Assembly (NCBI GenBank): GCA_023101725.1
Contig: JALJCO010001448.1
Location: 558,001 to 622,000 of the forward strand
Reading direction: 5' to 3'
Origin: Atherinomorus stipes
Taxonomy: Eukaryota; Chordata; Actinopteri; Atheriniformes; Atherinidae
DNA: 64,000 bases
Positions 1 through 11,174 of the stretch are shown piece by piece; within the stretch, counting starts at the first letter, position 1; each line of letters begins with the position of its first letter. The position numbers were made by a program, and so were the translations under genes. The notes beneath the pieces were generated by a model. It saw only the letters and a program-made list of their open reading frames with translations. It did no database searches and was not told where the DNA came from.

Positions 1-1260
1 TTTTTTTTTTAAAGACAGCTTCAAGTCTGCAACATCTGCAGTGGATAGAATAAGACTGCAAGATGTCACTGACAGAGACTTAAATAACACCCGGGCTTGG
101 CAGCCATTTTGAACCACTGAAGGACCAACTGTCCCCTTATGACTCCTCCAACATCAGGAGATCAATATTAGAAATAAACAGACAGGCACAATGATGGGGA
201 AGCCTGAGATGAACATACAACCACAACTGCAAACCTTCAGCACATGCTGCTCTGAAATGTTTAGACGCAGTTTAAGTCTTTGAGACCAAACAGGTTTTCA
301 AAACAGGAAGTGAAACAAAATAACTTCAAATGACAGATAAGGAGCTTCTGGACAGGAACACCTGCAGTAATCCATTCTGTCTCTTTTTTATGACTGGTAT
401 TGGTGCTCTGCACTACAAAACAACTTCAAAAGCCCACCGTAGCCTTCTTTCCCTGCATCTGCTCTAACCCTGCCTTCAACACCCTCTAATGAACAGACAT
501 AAAAATGTTCATATAGATTTTACGGTCTTAACAGAATGACTTTCTTTAAGCTGCAGCTTGATTAGCTGAAACAGAGAGAGAGAATCGGTGGGGAAAGGAG
601 TGTGTGGTCAGACTAAAATGGCTGCCTGCAGTTCAAAAGGTAAAGAGACAAATGCTCTGAATAATTCTGGTGTTTTCTTTCCCTACAGCTGCTAACCCAA
701 GTGTTACACAGGCAGAGTGACAGAGGGAAAAGGAAATGAAAGAGAAAACATGATGGTGTAATAAAACAGGAATGAGAGAAGGGAAAGGAGAGAGAGAGAG
801 AGAATGATTACATAGAGCGTCTCCCTCCCTCACCCCCTCCTCTCTGCCTCTATTTTTTTCACTAGCCTCCCCCTCCTTCTCAATTATTTTCCCAAGAAGC
901 ATTGCTTCTCAGCACAAAACAGAATTAACCAGCACAACCCTCTGCAACACTGCTCTTCCAACGCTGAGGAAACGCTTCGCCTCATTGGAGACCATCCAGA
1001 GCTGCTGCACCAATGGGAATGCAGCAGTGAGGCCAGCGTCACGGTGACTGTTTTTAACCTCATTGTGCAAGATGGCAAGCCCACAGAGCACACAGCAGCT
1101 GCAAGAGATGCAGCAGGAGAAGACTAAAGCATCGCACCTCCGTTTATCACACAGCATAGACATGAAATTCAGCTTTAAAGTAGAAGAATGTGAAGAACTA
1201 CACAACTTCAAATGACCAGGTCAATTTTTTTCTGTTAAAATAGCATGCAGAAGCTCAATA
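1..1260. other. No gene identified; low-complexity DNA
   Basis: No exon was recognised on either strand. There is a purine-rich (GA)n tract around 777-805 and pyrimidine-rich DNA at 825-880. A plus-strand frame is open from about 850 to 1126, but it has no early methionine, no familiar motif and no convincing splice sites, so I do not call it. Confidence 0.4.
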
Positions 1261-1392
1261 CTCAACACTTAATCCCAGTCAGCATCCAGACACTATGCTC
1301 CAGTTCAGCCTCAGTTGTCACATTATGAGGCTATAAAGACCAACCAGAACCAGAAACCAGAATTTATTACTAACAGAACTAACCATTATTTC

Positions 1393-2584
1393 TAGGGATG
1401 CACGATAATCTTTTTTATAACCGATATCAATAATCGATAAATTTCAGCTCCTAAAGGCCGATACCAATAACTGATAATGGAATGACACACAAACATACCT
1501 AATCATGAAATAAAAACTGTTAAAACAAAAAAGACTTTCTAAGCTTAAAGACCCACAACTTTTAGCAGTTTTCCCTGTGACACACCCCCCCTCATCGGCA
1601 GCTAAACTAGCATCCATCTTCATCGTACCTGTACTGTGATTAACTCCAGCCAGTAAAAGACAGTCTTATCTTGACTCCTGTTCTGTCCCAAGGTAATGTT
1701 TCCTTGCGTTTCTTTACCGAATCCTCCATGATGCGCGTGTCAGAACACCCACTGTGTTCATATCCGGTTCATATCCGTTTGCCGGTACGTGACGCGATGC
1801 CCAACCAATAGTCAGCTGCAACGTCCCGGCTGCACAACTCACATAGTGCAGTTTCTGAGCCTCGGGACGCCGCTGGGCAGTGACGGCTTTAAAATGCACA
1901 TAATTAATACTGTTGTGCCATCAAAACGAGTCAGAAATGCATATTTTTACAGTGGAAAAGTTACATTATGGCTCTTTAAAACTGGAATTTTCAACATCTG
2001 CACATCCGATCTTAAAAATTCCAACTGTAAGGAGTCGCTGGTGTCTAAAATAAGAAGGGGAAGCGATTTGGAAGCAGTTTGGGGACTGTCCTGTGAAGCA
2101 GCAGCTTTCTTTCCCCAGTAGCAGTATCTCTATAGCCCCTTTCAGACTTGCGCTGGAAAGCGGTAATAGTGCGGACTTTGTCCTTTATAACGTTCACATT
2201 CAGACATGTGCTCCAGTCTTTTACCTTGGAGATGTAGCGGACATCTACCGGCTGGTCTCCATGTCATAAGAGCAGAAACGTTGCGGCACGTAGTTTTGGC
2301 TGAACGCACAAGAAAATGTTCCAGACAGAGATGAAGGGAGAAGGCTGTGCCAATTTATCTGCAACATTTCCTGATGTCTGAAAGCGTCCGTGACGCAGTA
2401 AGTCTGCAAGGAAGCAGCATGTTTGAAAAGACGAGTCCATTAAAGAGCGGATGGACTTTACCGCTCATGTTCCACAACGCAAGTCTGAAAGCAACTTATA
2501 ACAATATGTTATTGGGACAAGTCGTCATGACATTGGACTTATCAGAATGACGCAATAAGTTCCGATAATTATTGCGCACCCCTA
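1393..2584. mobile_element. hAT-like non-autonomous transposon
   Basis: The ends form imperfect inverted repeats: TAGGGATGCACGATAAT on the left, and a right end whose reverse complement reads TTAGGGGTGCGCAATAAT. The element interrupts an older repeat whose two flanks are contiguous in the related copy at 42.4-42.9 kb. No transposase frame is visible. Assignment to hAT rests on the TAGGGATG-type terminus and is inference. The interior around 1720-1880 is CpG-rich. Confidence 0.65.
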
Positions 2585-2888
2585 AGTATTTTTCCTGTTT
2601 TCAGACAAACATAGAACTTTCTGCACACTTGTTGATCTTTGGCTGCTCCTGCATGGACACTTAAGTCAATTTAAGTTCTGTGATTGTGGAGAATCTGACA
2701 GAAAGTGGCTTCATCATCATTTCTGGATCAACCTAGAGGTCTCTTAAGAGCTTAGAAGTACTAGTCAGTCTTATTCTATGATGAAAATGGGATAAATAAT
2801 AGCGTTACCATGGATCATTGTGGATTTACTATAAGAGTCTCTGAATAAACACTACATTTTGCAGCTGGATTGGAAACCTCCTGGATGG

Positions 2889-2954
2889 TAGGGTGGAACA
2901 ATTTTGGGGAAAAATTGCAATTTAATTGCAAATGCGATTAATTGTTCAGCTCTA
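2889..2954. mobile_element. Short palindromic MITE remnant
   Basis: A 66-bp palindrome-like unit begins TAGGGTGGAACAATTTTGGG and ends with AATTGTTCAGCTCTA. The inner arms around TTGCAATTTAATTGCAA can fold back. A similar start, GGGCTGAACGATTTTGGG, occurs at about 60,812. Confidence 0.5.
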
Positions 2955-4270
2955 CTGGATGGGATAATAATGTCTGGAAAACTTCCTAGATTATCTAAAG
3001 GTTAAACTTAGCTATTCATCATAATCTACCGTTCCTGATACACTGATGACTATATCAGCGATCGTACTCGAGGGGGCTGAGATTTAGCAGTTTTTAAGGT
3101 TAATATCTGAGATAAAGTCTCATCTGCTGCTAAAACAACAGCAAGTTAATATCTCTTTATAAATAATAAATACAAAACAGAAGTTAAGTTGTGAATAAGA
3201 AAATCAAATATAGCCTGTTCGCAGTCTGCATCACTAATGACACCTTCTCGTTCACATCAGTCATTCTTCCTACATCGTGTCCTACTGAATGATTCCCGTA
3301 AAACTACACTGATGTAAAAGATAACAAATTTGCAGGACTCAGGGTTACAAAGCTAAATGCTGTGCTGAACTTCAGGTCCACTATAGATACGGACAAATAT
3401 CACTCACTGCACGCAGATTTAACAGAGTTGTAAAAGTACAAACTGCTTCTCATATCAGTGAATTCAATCATTCTGCCTCTGGACAAAGGCAGATCTCTGA
3501 CAATAGCTCGGTTGACTAGGTCACATCAGCACAAAACAAATGAAACCTTATTACCATATGAACAGCTACACCTGCCCTCCATGTGAAGATACAGAGCGTC
3601 ATCAGAATGCTAATGGTAAGCTAACAGCACCCTGATCCAAGTCCTCATGGGAACGTTTCCTATCACCTCTTCAATGCACGATGAGAGAATCCAGTTCTCT
3701 TTAGAAAATGAGCCAACAGCTTGCTTTAGATGCAACAAAAACCAGATTTTAACTCTTTCAGATGACAGTGTCCACCCATTACATCTGAAAACATTCAGAC
3801 CAAAGCTTAAAAGTTTATTACTGTTGGAGCTGCTGTGAGAAGTCTAACTGCTGCATGTTTAAGTTTTACTGTTTTAAGTCACAGCTGGCATTTCCTGTTA
3901 TTAATTCTCATAGTGTTGCAGGATATTATTGGCAAAAAGCTAGTTTTCATCTGCTGTCGCTAGGCAGATCTTAAAGGCTCCCTGAAATTAAGAAAGGCTG
4001 GAATTTGTAAATAAAACAGTTGTCAATAAAATTTATATAAAACAGTCTGTGTTTGCAGCGAACCTACAGACAGATGTTTTGTTTATTTCTTCCTTTTTTT
4101 TTTTTTTTTTTAAATCTGTGGGGTATGGGACCAATCTGAGCACATTTTTTTGTGTGATTACTTGAAAAAAAGAAAACATTTAAATATCCAAAACTTTGTT
4201 TGTTGTTTTAGTAGCTGCTTTAAATAACATGCTGCGTCCAGAGCAGCAACTGCAAATTACATGACTATTA

Positions 4271-4783
4271 CAGTTCTGCTTTAAAGTTTACATACCCTTC
4301 CATTAAAGACAGAAAAAAATCAGGTGCCAGTTAAATAAGTTGAAATTGACAAAAGAACAATAAATAAAATTTTTACAAACATCATGACATTGATTTTGTA
4401 TTTTGGGTCAGCAGAAATATTAAAAAACAAACACACAAAAAATAAAACAAGTAAACAAGCATGATGGAGCTAACATTTGTTGAGCAACATTTTGAGGCAA
4501 TCACTGCAATCAGGTTTTTTCTGTAACGTCCAGTCAGACGTCTGCACCTGTTGACGGGTATTTTGGTCCACTGTTCATGAGCAAGGTTCTTTAATTTGTC
4601 TGGGACAGTTTGTTTTCAGTTTGTTTTTATTTTTTCAAATTAAAACCAATTTTCTATTTTACTAAATCATAATTTATTATTTATTCATTCATTTGTTATT
4701 ACTTTTTTCAGTTTCTTGTTATTTGAATTACTATTGTGAATTTAGCCTTTTCTTTAATGGAAGGGAATGTAAGAGTACAACTG
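4271..4783. mobile_element. Tc1/mariner-type MITE
   Basis: A TA dinucleotide flanks each end. The termini are related inverted repeats, CAGTTCTGCTTTAAAG on the left and the reverse complement of ...GAGTACAACTG on the right. The inner arms are CCCTTCCATTAAAGA and TCTTTAATGGAAGGG. The body shares segments with the copies at 25.5, 42.9 and 56.2 kb, including a tract with CTGATTGCAGTGATTG-like sequence. There is no coding capacity. Confidence 0.7.
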
Positions 4784-4789
4784 TATATC

Positions 4790-7700
4790 AAATTTTAAAA
4801 TATGAACTTATCGGTCATCGATATGAGAAGCAGAAAATTATCGGTGGATAATAATAATTTTTCTTGACCTGCATCAGTCAATTCTCAGGTTGGTTCGACC
4901 GCCCCAGCTCACATGTGATCAAACCTGCATAAAGAACTCTGCTTAAATGTTATGTTTACTTGTAGTAAAACCATTCCAGCTGTTAAACTACCACAAACTA
5001 CAGCACAGATTAAATGTGGCATTGCTGAGACAGAAAACATGAAAATTAGACCTTTGGATTTCACCTCCAATCATAAATGCTTAGCTAGCTCGGCCCCACC
5101 TTGAAGCTTCCAGGTGATCTTAAAGTACTGTCTTTGTACTAGAGGTGAATGCCTTGTTTAGCTCCTGCTTCCTGCTGGTGAAATGGAGGGGGGCAAAGGA
5201 AAGGTACCCCCCCACCACCACTACACACACACAAAACAAACAAAACAATTAGTTTTGGGGAAAAGCTTCCTGCAGTCAGAATACTGTGTCAGTAATCAAC
5301 AGCACTTGAACCAACAGTTACATTTCTGCTCTTTAACCGGGGGGAGCCTTTATTTAGTCCCTAGCAGCAAATGTGGCCAAGCTAACCTTGCATGTCTGCA
5401 CATTCCTCCAATCTCCAAAGTTTCAGAGGCCCATAGAAGGGTGTACATCCTGCAGACAGGTCCACGCACACACATCTGCACAACTATCCTTATTAGGACG
5501 CTGCTTTTGGTACCATCCCACACGCACAGAAAACCCAAACCCAAAACCCAACCAGGATCCCAGAAATGTTTCCTTGCTACATTCATGTTTTTTTGGTCCC
5601 CATGAATAAGATTGGTCCTCTCAAGACCAATGATGCTACCACAAAAAGGTCCCAATGAGACACCAAAACCAAATCCTCCCTTACTGGTTTGTAACTCAAC
5701 ACTTCTCAGTCTAAAACATGACTCACAGTGTGATGTTTGACATTAAATGTACCATTTCCTCAAAGAGCAAGAAAAAACAAAGAAACAATAAGCAGTTCAT
5801 TGGGAAGTTTTTGTGGCAGCAGGTTGAGGGAAGATGAATCACAGCTGTGTGCTCGCAGGGGTCTAAAATGCTAACAGCAGTACAAACTCACTATTGTCCA
5901 TTTCATTGTTTCACTTAGAGAACAGTGTGCAAGATAATAAGAAGGCACAGGTCAGGGGGAGTGCTAGATGGGGCTCAGGTTTCCACAGTTCAGAGTGGCC
6001 AGGTTTGCAAGCAGCGGCCCACACAGTCTATTAAAAGATGCAAAACATATTCAGAGAATGTCGCTTCCAACCAATGAAAATGGGGCTCAGATTTCCAATC
6101 GGCACCAACAAGCCAAACACTAGGTTGGGATCTGAGCAGAGAGCACTTCACATAATCCCCCTACTCATAAAGCAAGGTCAACATTGACTTAGGAAAACAA
6201 CAAACAACAAACAATGACATAAACAGCAGTTATTTGAAGTCAGACATTAGAAATGATCAGTCAAAAATAATGTCCACTTTAATCAACGTGTATAAAAGGC
6301 AGAGGGGCAAACATCATAAGCGCCCCCTGCACAGTTAAAACAACGTGTTCTCTCTGTTTGCTGCGTGCATGCCGTGGCCCGTGAGCTCGCGCTCTGAGAG
6401 CATACGTGGTGCATTTCAGAGCCACTCACGCGGCGGCTGGGACAGCCATTTGTCCTCTGAGAAAACGTGGACCTCATAAAAACCTCAAAAAACAAAACAT
6501 AATAAAGAAAAACTTCGCCTCATAAAAAAAAAACAAGACCTCAGTAGCAGCCTTATGGTTACAGCTGGATCACAGACTTTATATCTTAATGGATCAAGTT
6601 TTTTAAAGTTTTGAACAAATGTGACTGCTAAAAAAACAAACAAACAAAAAACATTTAATACTGGAATGTCACATCTACATAACGCCTATTTGTTTACTTT
6701 TTAAAAAACAAATCAGCGCGTTTTGTTGGTGAAACTTGGACAAAACTTTTGATTACAACATTCTGGACCAACAACATTGTCCAGCTTACCCAAGCCTGGA
6801 AAAAAACAAACACAAAAAAAGGCTAAAAAAGGAATCAAGAGCTCTCCTCTACAATACCACCCATTTCTCTTGACCGCCACCGAGGCTGGGGGTTGGTTGG
6901 TGGGGGAGGTGAATAACAGCAAGTCACTAAAAGCAAAGCTCTGCTTTTCTGAAGGCAACAAGAAAGGAAATAAGCGGAGGAAGGAGAAAACCCTGCAATC
7001 ATTTTACAGTAAAATACACCCAAGAGCTCAATTACAAGCTAGAAACGTTGCCAAAAGCAAATAATGTAGGATTCACCACAATATTTCTCATTAAAAGAAA
7101 CGTATTAGTCCAGCAATGATGTAAGTTTGCCAAACCGTGTTGTGTAAACATAGAAAAGGTCCACAGTGTATGTGTGTGTGTGTGTGTGTGTGAGGTAACT
7201 GCTGGCTTCAACTAAGGACAACCAACTGAAGAATATCCACAAAGTTAGCTAAAAGGCTAGCATAGCATTTGTTGCCTTTGGCTTGTCTGCTAGCTGTTGC
7301 TCACAGCTAACTGCTCAGCTATGAGTCGCCGAAAATGACCAAACCGTAGATTATGTCACAGATAATTGTCATAAACTTCGACAGATTATAAGCCATGGGA
7401 CAGTAATTAACACGTTGCTATAAAAAAAACAACAACAACAACAATGCAACAAATTGTGGTTCCAACAAATCAACTTTGCATTTGTCGTGCGTCGTATGAT
7501 ACTGCACTGAAGTCCCTGCCTGGTTTCTGCACTCAGTTTTATATTAAAATGTCCCCTCTGAAAAACAAGAATAAAGTCAACAGTCCTGCCAGGAGTGTTT
7601 GGGATGTGTTATGCTACTCCTCTATGTAAATATTATCGAAACTTGCACAACAAACCAAGCTCAATTTTTAATGTAAAACGACACTAATTTAGAATAAGTC

Positions 7701-8600
7701 TTTCGTAAAAACAAGAGTTACATCATTACACAAATAATGACATAACAGCAGCAGACTGTCTCGTTTTCCTTCAGTATTTAACCCGAAAATGGTAATCAAA
7801 ATAATGCACGAGAAGCCCTACGACCAAAACGCTGCACTGAGCTGAAACTTGCAGAATTTGGCTGTGAGGTTTGGGGGATAGTTGAAATAATGTTGCAGTA
7901 ATACGTGATATTTTAAAAAACAGGCAATGAGACATATTTCCAGCGTTAAAAGACAACTACCTAAATCAACACGAGGGACTTGATCAAAAAAAGCCACGGA
8001 AGAACAGTCCAGACACAGCCCAAAGCTGCCCTGCAGGGAAGACAATCCATTTTTATTAGTTTTTTTTAAGCCAGCAAAGCAAGTCACTTAAAAGTGGAAA
8101 CACGGTAGATGCAGCCAACTTGATCAAATAAACTTAGGCGGACGCTTGATTATCTGTTGGCTAAGTTGGTTAGCTTCATAGCTGTGGATGGTAGGCTGAA
8201 AACATGGTTGGTTAAGTTACATTTTGATCACAGCCCTTATATGTACAAGAGGATATTACCACTGAACACAAATTTAGTTTACTCACCTAAAGAGGCATTC
8301 CAAACTTGCACAAAGAAGGAAAATTCATTTACAGTAGGAAGTCTTTTGAGTATCCAAACATCAGTTCCAATCAGACCAGTAGGCCTGGATATCGGCCTCG
8401 GAGTCGCCTGTATCCTTTGCCCTCACAAGTAGCTCCTTCTCCAAGGTTAGGAAACAAAGTTCTCAGTATCTCCCACACATTGGCGGAAAGTTAAATTCCC
8501 TGTCCTGTTCAGGTGTACTACATCCATTGAGTGTCTATAATAGGTCCCCGGTGAATAACTCCATTTATTTTAGTGTGTTATATATTTACAGTCGCTTTTT
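4790..8600. other. Gene-free stretch
   Basis: I find no supportable exon on either strand. A (GT)n microsatellite lies at about 7170-7192 and several homopurine or homopyrimidine tracts are present. The short open frames in this stretch have no recognisable domain and no consistent splice signals. Confidence 0.5.
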
Positions 8601-8660
8601 ATAATGGGGTATACGCTGCTGTATGTGATACGGGGCTCCGATTCTGTGTCGGGTCCTTAC

Positions 8661-8815
8661 ATTCGCTGAAGCGCCCATCCCCCTCCTCGCCGGCTCCGAC
8701 CGCAGGCCCCAACCTAACTGACACACAATCATGGCACGGGGTTTCCCTGGCGACCGTGCAAGGGCGCGCTCTTTGGGCGGTCCTTGCTGGGATGTCCCGC
8801 CCCTCTCCACTGATT
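8661..8815 (-). promoter_or_regulatory. CpG-rich segment, possible 5' exon or promoter on minus strand
   Basis: This patch is much richer in G, C and CpG than the surrounding AT-rich DNA. It contains a CCCGCCCC Sp1-type box near 8800. On the minus strand a donor-like GAAT|GTAAGGA occurs at 8660/8661, so a short non-coding first exon with a gene to the left is conceivable. No downstream coding exon was found between 1 and 8,600, so the call is tentative. Confidence 0.25.
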
Positions 8816-8829
8816 CGATAGTAATGTGT

Positions 8830-10691
8830 CAATCATTTCACATTCGATGGATGCGTTTACATGATTGGTGAACGAAAGCATCGGTCATTTATTCGTATTT
8901 AGTGCGTCAAACAGGGTGGGTACTGCCTCGACGAGGGGTGCGAAAGTTATATTTTGCTGTATGAGTGTCCCGGTAGCTCACAAGGAGAGGAACTACAGAG
9001 TGGTCGGACTCGGGAGACAGTTTTATACCCCCAAGAGGATCTCTATCTTCAAATTGCGGAGAAATGTTCGTTATTGTATTCAAATCGTTGGAACGTATTT
9101 TAATTCCATAGTGGGATTATTGCTTTTTCTTTATTTGTGCGTAACATTCCTCCGTCTACTGTGGAAGGAGTTTCCTTGCCAGTACATAATAGCAACCGTT
9201 AGCCACACGGGGTCTCTGGGGCCCAGTTTCAGGGCTACAAGAGGCAGGGTTTGCCCACTGGGTCAGCCCCACCTACCGGTATGTCAGATGAATGGAGTAT
9301 GAGCCGTGGTTGCATTTGGTGAGGGGTTGGACTGGGAAAATTCACCATCTCCTCTGGGTTTCTTCCGTTTTATTATTCGTCCTTCCTTCTTGTGTTTTCA
9401 TGACCGAAGCTCGACCCAGACTCGGGGAAACATACGGGATAAAACCCCGAAAATCAGTGGTTTAATAAAGCTGAGATGACCAGGAGGAAATGAGCAAAAA
9501 AAACGGGAAAAAAATTCGTGTGATGGTTAAAATGATTAATAACTGATTATGATAACGAAATCGTCAAGACGCTGTTGGATTTTGTCACACGGCTTTGTAA
9601 CGGATTCTGCTTCAATGAAGTGATGCATGCGTGGATAATCGCAAAGGATTAACGATGAAGAACTGGTCGGGCAGCAAAAATGACTTATTGCGGCTTCGAA
9701 TTTTTTTACATTTGAGTTATAAATATTAATCACATTCGTGAAACTGGCAATTTCAGTCAAGTATCACCGCAAATCGTCGTCTTTAAGCATAAAGCTACTG
9801 GCTGATGTCCTTGTTTTTACAAGGATAATGAATAAATAAAACATTTATCAATGAAATGATTAAACCAGTACATATAACACGATTGTGGGTATGATTTAGC
9901 TGCACATCATGAGGTTAACTGGTCCGTTTCCCTGCTGATCCTCCATGGAGGCGGTGAAGGCTTCACAAAGCCGCCATTGTTACCGCAGTGAGAAAACAAG
10001 GTCATATGGTCGCCTGAAGCATGCAGTGCGACATTACCATCCCCCACCCTGCACACAGTTGAGCAAATCTCCCATTTTCAGTTTTCTTTTCATCTATAAA
10101 CAGATAATGGCCGAAACTGATGCTTATTGTGGGAACATTTTAATAATCACCATAATCAGAAGCACTTACACAAAACGACCATATAACAAAGGAGCATCGA
10201 AATATGGACACTTACATAACTTTGGAATTTCAACTGACTAATCAAGTATACATTTCACACTGCATGCATAACACTACTATTTATGGAAGATTGACCTTAC
10301 AAGTAAAGTGTGATAACTGAATTCCCCCAAAACTCATGCCAACAAACATTTCTTTCTCAATAACAATGTGGACATTGCTCACAGAAATTTGTGTATTAAG
10401 GTTAATGTGCAAAACCTACTCAATCCATAGACACAACCTTCTGATTCAATTCATTATCGTAAACTCCATGGGTAGTAAAATCCTTGACTATGGGTTACTT
10501 CTATCCTTTACAAAAGAAAGAGATATTAAAGGAAATCCAGTAAGTATGCTTACACCAAGGATAGCATGGCAGATATAGGATTTGTCCCAAACAGTCATAT
10601 GTATCTAAAATATAGCCATGAGTCAGTTAGTGATATTACAGACTAGTTAAGGATCTTTGGGAGAATAGTTACATACTGAATAAAAAGCCTT

Positions 10692-10775
<84 letters not shown>

Positions 10776-11087
10776 CATAACAGAAAAAGGTTGGCATTGA
10801 CATAAATTTCCTTTGTTTTGCTCCTAATGAAGGAGCCATCCTCTCACTCCCTTCCTGCTTCTAAGCCAACTATGCAGCACAGAGAAAGAAAAGGAAACAA
10901 ATGGCTGAATGTTTGTTTAGTTTACTGCTGTTAGGACATGTCGGCTTTCCACCGTTCTCCACCTCTTGCTGAAGGTGTTTACGCTCTGTGGCAACAGTCT
11001 GCAGGCAAACGCTGCCCTCCTCTGGTTACTATGGGGCTTAACAACCAGAAGAGGCCAACCAGCCACTGTTAGAAGACATCTTGCCAC
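8830..11087. other. Gene-free stretch ending in the 3' flank of the PTH2 gene
   Basis: No exon is supported here. A plus-strand frame at 8865-9302 is open for 145 codons with one hydrophobic stretch, but it matches no family I know and is not flanked by credible splice sites. The last few hundred bases before 11,088 are probably the 3' UTR of the minus-strand PTH2 gene. I saw no canonical AATAAA close to the stop, only a weak AGTAAA-type variant near 10,921. Confidence 0.4.
10695..10766. repeat. (AT)n microsatellite
   Basis: A nearly pure AT dinucleotide run of about 35 units is followed by a short (GT)n tail. It is likely length-polymorphic and able to form cruciforms. Confidence 0.95.
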
Positions 11088-11174
11088 TCAGAGCAGCTTC
11101 AGACTACCAGTGACATTGTTCACCATGTCCTCTTCTCCCATGATGGCCAGGACGGTGCGGGACCCAGACTCTAC
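11088..11174 (-). CDS. PTH2 gene coding exon 6 (last)
   Basis: The acceptor TTTTGCAG precedes GTAGAGTCTGG. The exon encodes residues 157-184, ending GSLKLL and TGA. It supplies the final beta-strand of the PTH2 domain; PTRH2-family proteins end similarly with a VTGxLKL motif. Confidence 0.9.
   Translation of the reverse strand, partial: VESGSRTVLAIMGEEDMVNNVTGSLKLL

Larger units (their letters stand above)
1262..3040 (+). repeat. Interspersed DNA repeat, copy 1 (interrupted)
   Basis: Segments 1262-1390 and 2587-2900 closely match 42431-42600 and 42800-42950, for example the shared stretch CTTGTTGATCTTTGGCTGCT. The two halves of this copy are separated by the hAT-like element at 1393-2584. 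The right end is diverged and is placed only approximately. Family name unknown. Confidence 0.6.

Noticed and set aside
850..1126. Plus-strand frame containing LRLIGDHPELLHQW and VTVTVFNLIVQDGKP
   Set aside because: Looks protein-like, but has no start codon, no clear acceptor or donor and no family match; could not be supported.
8865..9302. 145-codon plus-strand frame with a hydrophobic stretch
   Set aside because: No homology I recognise, no splice support, and length is plausible by chance in a locally GC-richer region.
9896..9946. Minus-strand 16-codon ORF starting MEDQQGNG in a GC-richer patch
   Set aside because: Ends in a stop before any good donor; no continuation exon found.
9945..10241. 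98-codon plus-strand frame MEAVKASQSRHCYRSEK
   Set aside because: The second half is AT-rich and non-conserved in appearance; no domain or splice evidence.
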